The translations under genes and the position numbers were made by a program. This document shows, one piece after another, positions 20,308-31,835 of a stretch of 64,000 nucleotides of DNA. The DNA lies in NCBI GenBank assembly GCA_002104985.1, contig MCGO01000019.1, forward strand, positions 1-64,000, in the 5' to 3' direction. The notes under the pieces are model-generated. The model ran no database searches and was not told the origin of the DNA. It saw only the letters and a list, made by a program, of their open reading frames with translations. The DNA is from Rhizoclosmatium globosum. Its lineage: Eukaryota; Chytridiomycota; Chytridiomycetes; Chytridiales; Chytriomycetaceae. Within the stretch, counting starts at the first letter, position 1, and every line of letters begins with the position of its first letter.

Positions 20308-21715
20308 ATGCACGCCTTGATTATCGGAAGCGGCCTTGTCGGAGCAGCAACTGCTTTGGCCCTCAATCAAGTAGGAATTAATTCGACACTCTATGACAAA
20401 GTCGATCTCGTTCAAGCTGCACTCGAGTCAAACGGGGCACCGGTTGCAGTCGAGTTTGGAGACTCGGGAGGTTAGTCTTAATTTATGATTGTCAACACGA
20501 AATACTAAGACGATTCACGATTTCTTTTAGGCTCTGTTATGTTGAAAGCGTCTGCTCTTCGAGTGCTTCGTACGCTGGGGCTTTTGGACGAAGTGATGGC
20601 AGTTGCCCTTCCATCGCCCTCCACAAATTGGTTCAAAATCAATGGATCATCGTCCATCGAACTCGACACGGTAAATGCTACAAAGAAAGGAGGCGAACTT
20701 GATCCACAACTACAACCCGCGATTCAAATCTTGCGATCCAAGGTAACGAGTTGATGTTTGTAAGTGCACATTCCTCCACCCTTATCAAACCATTCCATAG
20801 CTTCACAACATCTTTATGCAAGCTTGTCATAGAGCTGGAATCCGTTGTTTTACAGGAAAGAAGCTTATAAAGTTGACCGAATCCGTGGGAAGCGTGAGTG
20901 TTGAGTTCCAAGACGGATCTACCGCTACAGGCGACTTTGTCATTGGAGCCGATGGAGTCCACTCCGCTGTTCGTCGATTTATTTTTGGCGAGGACAGCAA
21001 AGCTGAGTTCACAGGCTGCATTGGTCACATTGGTGTCGTTCGCCTCAAGGAAAACAACATTACTCTCAAGGAAACATGCGCCTTTTATCTTGAACGTGAG
21101 AAGAAACAAATGGTGTGCACTTTCAAGGTCTCTGAGGAAATGGCAGCCGTTCAGGTAATGACGTTCAATGACCCTCAACCAGTGGAAGGCGAGGAATACC
21201 GGCCATACGCCGACTTGCCCAAGGAATCCACACGTCTTGCAGATATTATGAAGTCGTGGGGTGTTCCCAATAACATTGAAATGATGATGCGCAAGTCTTT
21301 CAGAATTTCTCCTGCGGCCATTTACGATCTCCCAGACCTTCCCGAGTACCACAAAGGCCGCATTCTTCTCATTGGTGATTCTGCTCATGGAATGGTTCCA
21401 AATGCCGGTCTTGGACTGTTGACTGGTCTTGAGGACGTTGGAGTTCTTCTTGAGCTCTTCCGCCACTTTAAAAACGCTCAAGACCTTGACAAAGTGTTTA
21501 AACTTTACTCTCAGCTTCGAGTTCCACGTGGCCACGATGCAGCTGCACGTAGTCGCAAAATGGCGGATCAGTATTACGGTGGATCCACTGCATTGGGCCA
21601 CTTCAAGCTTCGTGTTGGAATCTTTCTGTTCAATTACAACTTGGTCACGTTCCACACGATCTACGACTACCCAACTGAAGTAAAGAAGGCCATCTCGGAG
21701 CTCGAAGGACACTGA
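20308..21715 (+). CDS. Class A FAD-dependent monooxygenase (copy A)
   Basis: Exons 20308-20470, 20531-20742 and 20801-21715 encode 429 residues. The ATG was chosen because the protein then opens directly on the Rossmann strand (MHALIIGSGLVGAATALAL; GxGxxG, residues about 7-12). The DG motif is IGADGVHSAVRR and the FAD-ribityl GD motif is ILLIGDSAHGMVPNAGLGLL. These three define single-component, PHBH-fold aromatic/polyene hydroxylases such as salicylate, kynurenine and zeaxanthin monooxygenases. The enzyme should use NAD(P)H and O2 to hydroxylate or epoxidise a small molecule; the substrate is unknown. The intron positions, after DSGG (phase 1) and after RSK (phase 0), recur in every paralogue at 45-64 kb. 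This copy is intact and is the only one on the plus strand. Confidence 0.92.
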
Positions 21716-21799
21716 TAGTCCGTTTGATTCGAATGTTCTTTTTATTCCATGTTTTGATTACGGTTGAATGATAATAAATTCCTTTTTCAAACAAGGAGA

Positions 21800-24700
21800 A
21801 TGTCGTTCAGCAACCTTGTCCACTTCAGACTTAAGATGAAAAACAGAGAGCCTCAAGGTAAACAAGCGATCTAATTAACTAAGTGTGGCCTAATAATTAC
21901 CAAACAGAAGCGATTGGAGTTCTTTGTGACGGTGGGACTAGTGCTTGGCTTTCGAACGCCGAAACTGACTTTTGCCACAGTGCTTTCCTCCGCCGCGAAT
22001 CAAAGCGACTTGAAAGTGATTCTGGATGCGGGAATTGACCTGTTTCAAATGGATTGGACCAGGAATTGGCTGTGAAGCTACTTGATCAACTGCTGATTCC
22101 GGTGCGTATCTCAAACCTTCCCTGGTTAATCGTAACGTACCAACAATTGAAAGATTTCGAGTCAGCTTGGATCGGATGCTCACGAACGGGTCCTTGAATG
22201 CATCGTGAAGCTACTCCATTCTGCAACATCGCCTCTTATCACCGAATTCACCTTAAAACTTGGTTCGTCGTCTCTCCGCATGTCTCTTTATGTCTAAATC
22301 ATGGCTGCGCAGCAAATACGCACGTAAACACGGCTTTGCTCGCACAGAAACAACTTTGTGTTTCACCCGCCAACACATTACTTTTCACCGTCAATGAGGC
22401 ATATCAGCGCATTTCAATGATTATCCTTGGCATATTTGATGAATCCAATGCTCCTGACGACTACATTTTTGCTTCACTTGCCAGCTTCGATGGAAAGGCT
22501 CTTAATCTCGTAAAATACTTGAGCAACATTGGTGGCCATGAGACTGATCTATATTCTTGGAGGAATCACGTTTAGTCATCGGAGTTTTGTTTCTCATGGA
22601 CTCTACCAATGATCCAAGGTTCGTTTTTGTGTTTCTAAACCAACTCTGGTTTTTGACTTTCCTGCTTGCTGCTTCCAGCTTGAGCCATATTGACTTGGTT
22701 ACTTGGCGTCATCACATCCTTCTCGTCATTCAAAGCCATCCCCTCTTTATCATCTGTCCCCGATTTTCCATCCATACGTTAACCATCTATTGTGTGAGTT
22801 GAACGTGTTTTGTGGATATATTATTATTTCTAACCAATGTCCAGGACCGTTGCTTATCACCTGACTTACCAGAATCTTACCTTGTTCAATCTCGTCTTCT
22901 CGCAGCAGTGGAGCATTGTGTCAAGTCAATCAATGACGGAACTACTCTTTATCTCACTACAGCTTGGAAATCAGAATCTTCAGTCTTAAAGTGGCTCTGG
23001 GCTGTGTCTCGTGGAAGCTGGAGTTGGAAGTTTCTGACTGTCGAAATGGTGTTGTGTTGACAAAAACTGAAATCGCCCTCTTATTCATTCTTTAGACTTC
23101 TCTATGGCTGAAATATGTAGTTTGGAAAGAAGGTTCTTTGACGAAGAACAATCGGTGAAGCTTTTATTGGGTGATGCGAACGGAATCGACGTGTTTATCG
23201 TAAGCGCAACCCCGACTTTGTCGTGCTCAAATTTAAATTCCATGACAGGAATTAAGTGAAATATTGGAAAAACACACAGAAGTTATATTTGTTCTTGAAG
23301 TGTATCAAGACTTTGAACTCCTTCCACCAACAACGAATTTGCGTTTGCTCTACATCCTTATTGGTCGTCTTGTCAAAAGTTTCGAGCGCAGACTATATGG
23401 CCGAAGGTAAATGTCAAAAATCGAACTAAATCAAAAATTAAACTTTGATCAATGTTAGCGTTCGCGTCACAGCAGAATCGAAATTGAATGAAACAGTTAC
23501 GTCACTCGTAAATAGTCCTGCTTGCCTGCGTAGAGTTCTTCTAGAAATAGGCTTGGGATTTAAGACCTTAGCTGCGACATCGAAGGAGAGGTTAATGACC
23601 GTTACATGTTCTTTAGTTTCTACATTAACCATGCAGACCAATTAACAGCCAGGTACTTGGTTGATGGTGATAAGGGTCAATATAAGAGTTTATTGCGTTC
23701 AATTAATCGGCGGCAGCGCTGCAAGAAGCCCCGAAGCTGACGATAGTACCTGCAATAGTACAGCTAACTCAGCAACACCAGAGCCTTATCATCGCCCCTT
23801 TGCGTCTTATCTCCTATAAACCCTGTTGTAACTCATTTGTATTAATAGGTTTATTAATGATAATCTGATGACTGACAACAAGTGGAATATTTTTCTGCTC
23901 ATGTGGAACTGATGTCTCGACTAGATTAATTTTTGTTAGTGCGGAATTTGATAAACCGAACCGGGACTATCGAAATACAAAGATAAACCGACTATTTGAT
24001 AAAGGACCTGATTTTCTCGAATGTTATTGCCCGAGACTATTGCGTGTTATTTCAAGATCTGGATGGCGATTTCAACAGGACGAAAACAGATTTTCGTCAT
24101 ATCAACCCAGAAGTGATGACGGAAATCTTTCGTAATGTTCTTGCAAATCTCGAAGCTCTCTCAGAGAATCCCGAGAGCACTATGACGACCTCTCAAACAT
24201 CATGCTGCTTCAACTTCATTAGTCTTTGTCTTGAGTTCGCAGGTATTATTTGCATCGTAATGCTATTAACCTGTTAACACTTCATAAAAGATCCGGTCCG
24301 CCTGCAAATCACACAAAACACAATGTTTCTTGAGCTCGTCTACAAGTGGACTGTTCGAAACTCTTGCCCTTCGCTGAAAGCAGTTGTTCTGAGCTCTTCT
24401 GTATTCTTATGTCGAGTTGTTTCCGCCAATGGTGGAATTCTCCATCAAATGATCGAAATGAGTCAACTCTTCAATGCTGTTCTCGCCGAAACAGCAACCC
24501 GAGACGGAAAAGTTATTGTCATTTGCGGATCATTGACGGGATGAGAAAAACCAAACTCACTGATGCCTTGGTCATGGACGTTTGGAGCAGTCTGCGCGAA
24601 ATAGTTTATGTGACGATCAGATGTCAGAAATGGAATGACACAGCATTAGTTGTGAATACAATGCGCAAATTTGCCAATTATTGTATGGAAGACAACCAAC

Positions 24701-25308
24701 GGATGGGTAATGTTGGGCGTGTATTTTCGCCATCACATTAACAAAGCGCCGATAGGAGTCCGTATGTTGAATCAGCGCTGGAATATTCAACTTCTTGAAG
24801 TTCTGTTAAACGTCTGCAATAAGTGCGATGAATCGCTAGTTAAAGCAACATTGGCACTCGGTCTCGTCGTTGAGTGACAATCCTCAGGCTTCATTTTGCA
24901 CTACCTTCGCATTGATACACTTTTTGCAGTTTTCTGGACATCGGATTCTAGGCGTCCATGAGATGCTCCTGAAAGACTGTGTCGTCAAGTCAATCGAGGC
25001 AATCTGTCAGTTGAATTTGGGTGATGATATTGAGGAATTAATTAAGGTTTATTGGTGATTGATACAATTTTGAGGCTAACCCCTGAGTTGTAGAAATTAT
25101 TGGGAGGTGCTTCAATCACAGACTTCGATTCCAGCAATGTTAATTGTCGCCCTCTCAAATTGATTCGGTATCTATCTAAAGCTGTATTTATTGCATCTCA
25201 TTATCTGCAATCCACAGATTCGAGGAATTTGATTTGCTGCATTCTTGAAACGTTTTCAAATGTTTTGCGGTTTTGCTTTGTTTCATTGTGTTTCTTATTC
25301 CAACAATA
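21800..25308 (+). pseudogene. Intron-rich helical-repeat (ARM/HEAT-like) gene, apparently decayed
   Basis: Successive plus-strand segments read as alpha-helical repeat protein and are joined by plausible introns. Examples are GTGAGT...TGTCCAG with a CTAAC branch site (about 22793-22842), GTAAGC...GACAG near 23200, GTAAAT...GTTAG near 23408, and an exon pair at the end joined around 25046-25095. Helical stretches include about 22900-23060, 23250-23640 (ILIGRLVKSFERRLYG), 23996-24540 (VRLQITQNTMFLELVYKWTV) and 24950-25300 (HEMLLKDCVVKSIEAICQL). Several in-frame stops and frame changes (near 22040, 22290, 23590 and 24545) prevent one continuous model. I cannot name the family; karyopherin/exportin-like ARM proteins are one possibility. 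It may be a pseudogene or a real gene with indel errors. It lies between the duplicated OPT genes. Confidence 0.4.
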
Positions 25309-25317
25309 AATCCAGTC

Positions 25318-25405
25318 CAACGATCCAATCATTCAAACTGAAGGACACCATAGCCAGTGACACAAAACAGCTTCGAGATCAACCTTGTATTTATGGTTTT
25401 CTGGC
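25318..25405 (+). pseudogene. Relic of the 5' end of the CCDC191-like gene
   Basis: Bases here match the start of the gene at 28877: CGATCCAA, ATTCAAAC, then ACCATAGCCAGTGA, and CTTCGAGATCA, in the same order and spacing. No ATG-led frame remains. It marks the boundary of the tandem OPT duplication. Confidence 0.6.
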
Positions 25406-25547
25406 TTAGTAGGAAATGAAAGATTATTTATTGACGCTATGTTACGTTTAGGTTGAAGGAGTCTGGGGGGTTTAAGTTCATTTACATTAAATCTATTTCA
25501 TGTAATACTCGTTTATCAAATATATCAATTGAAACAATGAAAAAGGT

Positions 25548-28065
25548 TCAAGAACTGGTTGGTGGAGCATAGCATGGAACTCCAAGAGCAGTGGTGTTTT
25601 GACCAGAGTTGAGGTACCACTCACAACCATAGTCGTTGTAGCCCGAGTCTGGCCAGCAGTAGTAGTCAGAGTTGACAATGTTGGTGTTTGGGTTCAAAAT
25701 GTTCCAGTAAGTGTAGTTGTAACCGGCAACAGCCAAAATGGACGCAATCACTGAAGTCAAACCAGATCCACCATCAAAAGCAGCTCCAATAACGTACAAG
25801 TACTTTTGGAAGAACTCACGGTTGTTCTTGAACAAGTAAACTTGAGAGTACCATGAAACAATAAATGGGACAACAAAAGTACATTGGTTGTAGCCAGCAC
25901 CAGCAAGAGAGAAGAAAAGTGGGAAGTTAATGTAGTGCCAGTACTTGGACTTGACAATGAACTTGTTTCCAATCCATGGGAGAACTGGGGCAATAGCTCC
26001 AACCAAGAAACCCCACAAGAGACCTTCGTAGAGAGATCCAATACCGAAGAAACGCTGCGGTCCAATAGCTCCCCAGATACCTCCAGCAGAGTAGAAGACT
26101 TGATAACTGTTGTATCTCCAGTTAGGGTCCTTAAGGAGATCTCCAGAGTTGAAGATTATGTACCAACAGGCAGCGGTGGAGATAATAGCGTTAACAAGAG
26201 TTCCCCAGAACTGAGCAAAGACCATGGCGTATGGAGCAATCTTGAGGTACTGACCAAGCTTCAAATCCTGGGACAAGGCAAGGGCTTGAATCAAGTTGTT
26301 GGTTCCCCAAGACTTGAAAGCCATAACAGCAACAGTCTGTCCTGGAATCATGAGACCAATCACGAATTCAGTCAAGACGTTCAAACCCAAACTGAATCCA
26401 GAAATAGCCTGGATCACTCCGAATGGCAAGATGAAGATGGCACAGAGGAAGATGTTGAAGAAAATTGCCCACCAAGGCATGTTGAATGGGGTAAACAGAG
26501 AAACGAGAACCGCAGCAACAGTAGTGACTCCGAGGAATGCAAGGTAGACCCAGTCTGGAATCTCTGGGTAGGCCTCCATCATCTTCACATGTTTGTCAAG
26601 CGCATCAACTTCATCACGGACTTGACGGAAAGCGTTCATAGCTTGACGGTAAATATCTTTTCCATACCAAATCAAGACGTGGGAGATAGAGGCAGTGATC
26701 GACAAGAAAGAAGTAGCGTAAGTAAGGGCAAAGAATCCAGTAATATGGACTGGTGCAACGTCGTTGTAAGCTGTGACGTTCAAGTCGTAGTTCTTGGTTT
26801 TATCATAGAAGAAACTTGGTTTAACACGAGAACCAAGAGAGTGGGTTGTAGAGTTAGGGTTACCAGTGAATAAGTGAGGAGAGTTCAGATATGGAACTCC
26901 GTAAGTTCCGTCCTCAGTAATCAATTTGTTAAGGCCCCAAACATCAAGTGCGAAGAAAATTGGAACCAAAATCCATTGGAAGAAGACAGAACCGGCAAGG
27001 AAAACGGCAGTAGCCCAGAATGGAGACGTAACGTAACTACTTCCAAAGTAGGTCCAGTCAAAAGTTAGACCAAAGAGACCGACTCCGTTAGTAGTGGATG
27101 AAGCGACATAGTTGAAGAGGGTTGGGATTCCAGCTGGGTTAGTTTTCGTACCACCGCCAGTTCCGTCAATAACAGGGCCAACACGGCCCGTTCCAACAAA
27201 CACACAGAGAATGGAAACAGACTGGAGAACTGGCCAGAAGTACTCAGGCAACCAAGTGTAGACGAACATGGCGGCAAAAGCAATCCAGAAAACCTTGAAA
27301 CGGGACCAAGTGTATCTGGTTCCAACAGCTTCTCCAGTCTCAACCTTGTGAAAGGAAGTCATGATGGCAATAGTACTCATGTTACCAGGCCACCACATCG
27401 CAGTTGGCTTGACCAAGAAACGGCGGGTAAGACCAGACATACCGTAACCCAAGAATTGAGTAACAGCGACGAAAGCAAGAGCGGAGAAAAAGGTAATATC
27501 GGTATTGTTCATCAAGGTTGGCATAACTTGGGAGACAACGTTGTCAATTCCGTATGGAGATCCGGAACAGGACGCCATGATGTAGATGAGGACGTGCTCC
27601 TTCAAATTGAATGGTCCAGGGTTAACGATGTTTCCTTGGGGAAGAAGTCTGGCCCAAGCGAGACCCATTGGGTAAGACAGGATGATGGCGACGTTAGCAC
27701 CGACAGCGAAGGCATTCTAGACAAATAGTTCATAAGCGACCATCTTATTGATTTGATTGAATGAACTTACGGTACGGAAAGAGAGTGAGGTGTTTGCAAA
27801 TGACAAAAGACCACACCAGAAGGTACCCAAAACAAATGAACGAACAGTGAAAGTAGGAGTCGATGGATCGTCGGTTTGTGGGACGATGAAATCACTGCGT
27901 TAATCTATTAGCATCGCTCACATTGCGACATGCTGTTACTCACATTCTTTGCTCAACATCGTCGATGTCCTCAAGCTCGACATCACCCTCCAAGTCTGGG
28001 TGGTCAGTAACATACTGCTCGACCTTCTTGGTCTCTTCCGCTGCGATTTGATCAGCGGATGTCAT
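25548..28065 (-). CDS. OPT-family oligopeptide transporter (copy 2)
   Basis: Exons 28065-27944, 27894-27771 and 27716-25548 have exactly the same lengths and phases as copy 1 and again give 804 residues. Most changes from copy 1 are conservative and cluster in loops, for example DVVAGTGGG versus PVIDGTGGG and MPDLMGNTD versus MPTLMNNTD. The NPG motif and all hydrophobic segments are retained, so both copies look functional. The intron sequences have diverged in the second intron, so the duplication is not very recent, or the coding part is held similar by selection or conversion. Its upstream 60-bp block with AGATAAG matches copy 1. Confidence 0.93.
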
Positions 28066-28084
28066 GATTTGTTCTATAATTATA

Positions 28085-28150
28085 TTTGGGGGCGGTTGGA
28101 GCCTCCCTCTTATCTGATTTTGGTTAGGCTTGTGCGCCTCTTAGCCAAAA
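28085..28150 (-). promoter_or_regulatory. Conserved upstream block of OPT copy 2 with a GATA site
   Basis: GGTTGGAGCCTCC, CTTATCT at 28109-28115 and GGCTTGTGCGCCTCTT occur in the same order as upstream of copy 1. AGATAAG lies about 45 bp before the start codon on the gene strand. Confidence 0.45.
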
Positions 28151-28169
28151 AAACACAAATTTCCGAAAT

Positions 28170-28876
28170 TAGAACGGGATTTTTTGGCTCAGTGAATCGA
28201 CTAGTTTTCGGCAGCGACGCATGTAAATTCTTTGAATAGCTTAGATTTCATGGCAGCTTCAGTTCATCCTGCTCATCTCGATTATTTGTAATTCAGATTA
28301 AATAAAAATTTTGCCACCCAAAAAACCCATTGCCACACAAGTTATCCCTGGGATTAAATCAAATCGAAGTTAGTCTGCTTTCGCGAATGTTATATAGCAT
28401 TCTTGCAAGAGAAGAAACAATGTGCAAATGACCGTATAAAACAATCTCCGAAGTGTCTCCAAAATCATTTCTCATCATTTCTCATCATTTCTCACAACAG
28501 TAAACATGTCGAACGATTACGAAAATCTCTTTTTCTATAATCACACATGATTCAATGATGCATCCCTACCGGCGTTCATCAGATGTAACCTTTGTCGCAA
28601 TGACTTTCTTGACACACCGCTTTTAACTAACGCTTCCCTTTCATAAAATAAGATGAAATATGTCTTGAGAGGAAAAAGTTATTTATTCCGATTATCTCTG
28701 TCCCGGCTGAGATGGGTCCTTCAAAAAGGAGTGGAAAGAGAAGTAACATCCTTGAATTACAACCTTCGGACTTAAACCAGATTCAACGGATTCCATCTGC
28801 TGTTGATTTTCTGCATTTTTAAGTATTCTACAGTCTTGTTTCTCATTTCATTTCTGACAATTCCAAAGTTCAAACA
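28170..28876. other. Intergenic between OPT copy 2 and the CCDC191-like gene
   Basis: Contains the second copy of the decayed segment seen at 19.3-19.7 kb (28300-28650) and three tandem copies of CATTTCTCAT around 28460-28490. No gene is supported. Confidence 0.5.
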
Positions 28877-31760
28877 ATGAATCCACTCTATCGATCCAAC
28901 AACGCATTCAAACCGAAACCGACCATCGCCAGTGAAACAGAGATACTGCTAGAGCGACTTCGAGATCAGCAGCCACTTCACACGACTGCACATTCGAGTG
29001 TGACTGGCCGGCCTCTGTTCAGTGCAAATCGACACTACAAAAGCAAACATCCATACAACTTCTGCCTGTGAATCCGAAGAGAGACACTATATGGAAGATT
29101 CGATGGCGAGAATGACGAAGCACTTCTTGTTCAGATCGCCGCAAAAGAGAACATGGAATCATTCAAAATGGATTCAGTTGCATTCGAGAATCTCGTTGTT
29201 GAAAACACGGATGATGTTATGATCGAAGGTGGGAAGGAACGTGCACTCCATCACTACTCACTCACTCACTCACTCACTTTGTTTCAACTGTTCAGCCAGA
29301 AACCTTCTCCGACAGTGGATTGAGAACGACCCAGTCCCAACCGATCACGATGTATCCTCCAGAGTTCAACTGAAGGAACCTGCGAGTATTCTTCCATCTT
29401 ATTTGCAGAATAAGGGAAGCTTCGATTCGGAAGCTGGGGAATCCAATCAACCAGCCACAAAGAACGAGATTCGGCAACTTCTCCACGAAATCGTTGGAAT
29501 AGAACAAGTGTCAAATGTAAGTTGTTTCGTATCGCATCACTTTGCACCTTGCTAATACCTTCGCAGACACCGGACATTCATCGTTTAAAGCCGAAGCCAG
29601 TTCAGCCAAATCGAGTCTCAGTCAAAACTTCAACAACAACTCGCCAAACTCTCGCACAAGAACGTCGGGAAATCGCCGCACTTCAAAAGCTTTCTATCCA
29701 AGAGCCTCGCCGGATTCCAACAAAGGCCCCGCCCATTCACAACGAATCGGTAAAACGAGAAGATATTGTTAAATTGTGGGAACAAGAAGTCTCCCGTCGA
29801 GCTCAAAAGTTGGATGCAGAAGTGATTATGGCGGAGGAGAGAGTAAGGGCTGCTGAGGAACGGGAACGTGAAATTGAGGCGAGAAGACTGCAAAGAAAGT
29901 AGGTATCATATTTCTTTTCCATTAATCTTATTCTTATACCTTCCAGGATGGAAGATGAAGCCAAGTACGAACAAGAACAACAAGTCGTGCGAAAGAAGAA
30001 AAAGAGCGAAAGCGTTCATACGGTTTGGCGAAAGTCGAAGAACTATATCTTCTGAAAACATTGAAGCTTATTAGTGTAGGTTTATACTGCAGTCGATGGC
30101 ACGCACTGACTTTGAAACAGCCCCTATTTTCAGCTTGGCGGAACCAAACACTCCTTCAAAAAATGAATCTGCAGAGTCTCCTCGTATTACGAAACTGGAA
30201 AACTAAAAATAGGACGTGGGTCACTTGGATTACAACGAAAAGGCGACGAGAAGGGTTTCGGTAAGTAGTCGCATCACAATATCAGTTCACCAACAGTCCT
30301 CTGCAGCCAATCAGAACTTCTCGCCAAAGAAATGAAGCGAGCGCATGAAAACGAGGCGAAAGCGATACGTCACTTTCGCCTTACCACTCTATCGAAAACG
30401 TTTCTGGCCTGGCATGCTTGGAACAGAATCGAAATGGAAAACAAACGGCTTCAGCAAAAGCACAAAGAGAGATCATCTAAGATCCACGAGTTTCTCAAAG
30501 CTATGGAAGAAGAAGTTGCCAATGCACGACGACGACCGATTTCTCCACTTCGTCCACCGCTTTCTCCACCAAAACAAACTGTCGTCTACATTCCATCCGC
30601 CGCTGAACCGCAACCCACCATTAAAATCCGGAAAGGAAAGCTGAAGGAAGTTCAACGGCCACCTCCTCCATCTAGCAGCGAAGCCGCTCAAACAATCCCC
30701 TCTGTCGCACCCGCTGCCAGTTTCGAGCCACAGAAAACAAACATTGATCGAAGCTCGAAACCAAAGCCGATCAAATCTCTGAAAAACCCAGATATTCTCG
30801 AACAAATGAAACAACGTGAAACAGAAAGGCTCGAGCGTCGGGCAGCAATCGAACAAAAGAAAAAAGAACGCGAGCTTGAATTACAGGCGGAACGCATTGA
30901 AGCAGAACGAAAACGTGTTGAAGCAGAAGAAGCGGAACGGAGGAGGTTTATGGAACAGAAGATGGAAGAGCGACGGCTGGCTAAACTCGTAAGCCTCAAC
31001 TACATTCACTTTGTGATAAATGATTCCTTCTAGGCTGAAGAAGCAAAAGCAAAGGAACGGGAGCGACGGCTTCGACAACAACAGCTCGCTGAACTTCATC
31101 ACAAGAAGCAACTTTTGAAAGGCAATGGCATCACTCCATGGAGAATTCTCGTTGAGCTCCATCGACAAGATTTAATTATTGCAGACGAGTTTCGGACAAA
31201 GTGGGATGTATTGGGGCGGCTGAATGTGTGGCGTCGACGGCTGAATGAAAAGCAACTCCACATTGAATTGAAAGCAGCTACAGTCCATGAACAAAACCTG
31301 AAATGTAGAATATGGAAGCAGTTCTGTGATGTATGATTTCAACTTGTGACTCTCGCCACACTGTTAACAATTTACTCATCAGCGCTACAGAGCGACTCAA
31401 CTGACTGCCTGCAAAGCACGCACCTTCTACACAACAAACACTCAAACATCGGTATTAAAGCTATGGCAAGACCAAACAAAATCTAAAATCTTTGCACGAC
31501 ACCAACTCGAGCGTGAAAAAGAACGCCGTGCAGAGATCTTGGCCGCAAAGTTAACACCTCGCAGATATCTTCGAAAGTGGCGCGAGATAGTCTCCGAAAA
31601 AAAAGAAGAGCGGTCCCGAGAATGGCGTCGAGACCAACTTCGATCTCGTATCAAAGAGCTTCTAACAACATCGAAATTCGAAGAAAAACTCAACCGCGAA
31701 TATGCACCGTCGTTTCGTTCAAGTTTAGCATCCAATAGTTTTCTCGACAGTGTTGAATAA
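28877..31760 (+). CDS. CCDC191/SFI1-like coiled-coil protein (centrosome/basal body)
   Basis: The start MNPLYRSNNAFKPKP is followed by at least six exons joined by short introns (for example about 29229-29295 with a CACT microsatellite, 29519-29567, 29900-29946, 30261-30310, 30990-31034 and 31332-31382). One frame change near 29070 remains unexplained. The protein has a basic, Pro-rich N-terminal part, then repeated Trp-containing helices of SFI1 type (CSRWHALTLKQPLFSAWRN, KTFLAWHAWNRIE, LKLWQDQTKSKIF, YLRKWREIV). A long charged coiled coil (about 30790-31090) and a GITPWRILVELHRQD segment resemble CCDC191-like ciliary proteins. SFI1-type repeats bind centrin at centrosomes or basal bodies, which fits a fungus with flagellated zoospores. 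The family placement is inferred from repeat pattern and the late PW motif. Confidence 0.65.
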
Positions 31761-31835
31761 ACCATATCTGTTCAGATTTCACTTTTTCTATCGATTCGCA
31801 ACTTTACAGTAGTGATAACAAATACTAATATATTT

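Noticed and set aside
20678..21712. 344-codon ORF antisense to monooxygenase copy A
   Set aside because: Complete overlap with the intact exon 3, including the GD motif, on the other strand; a shadow of codon usage.
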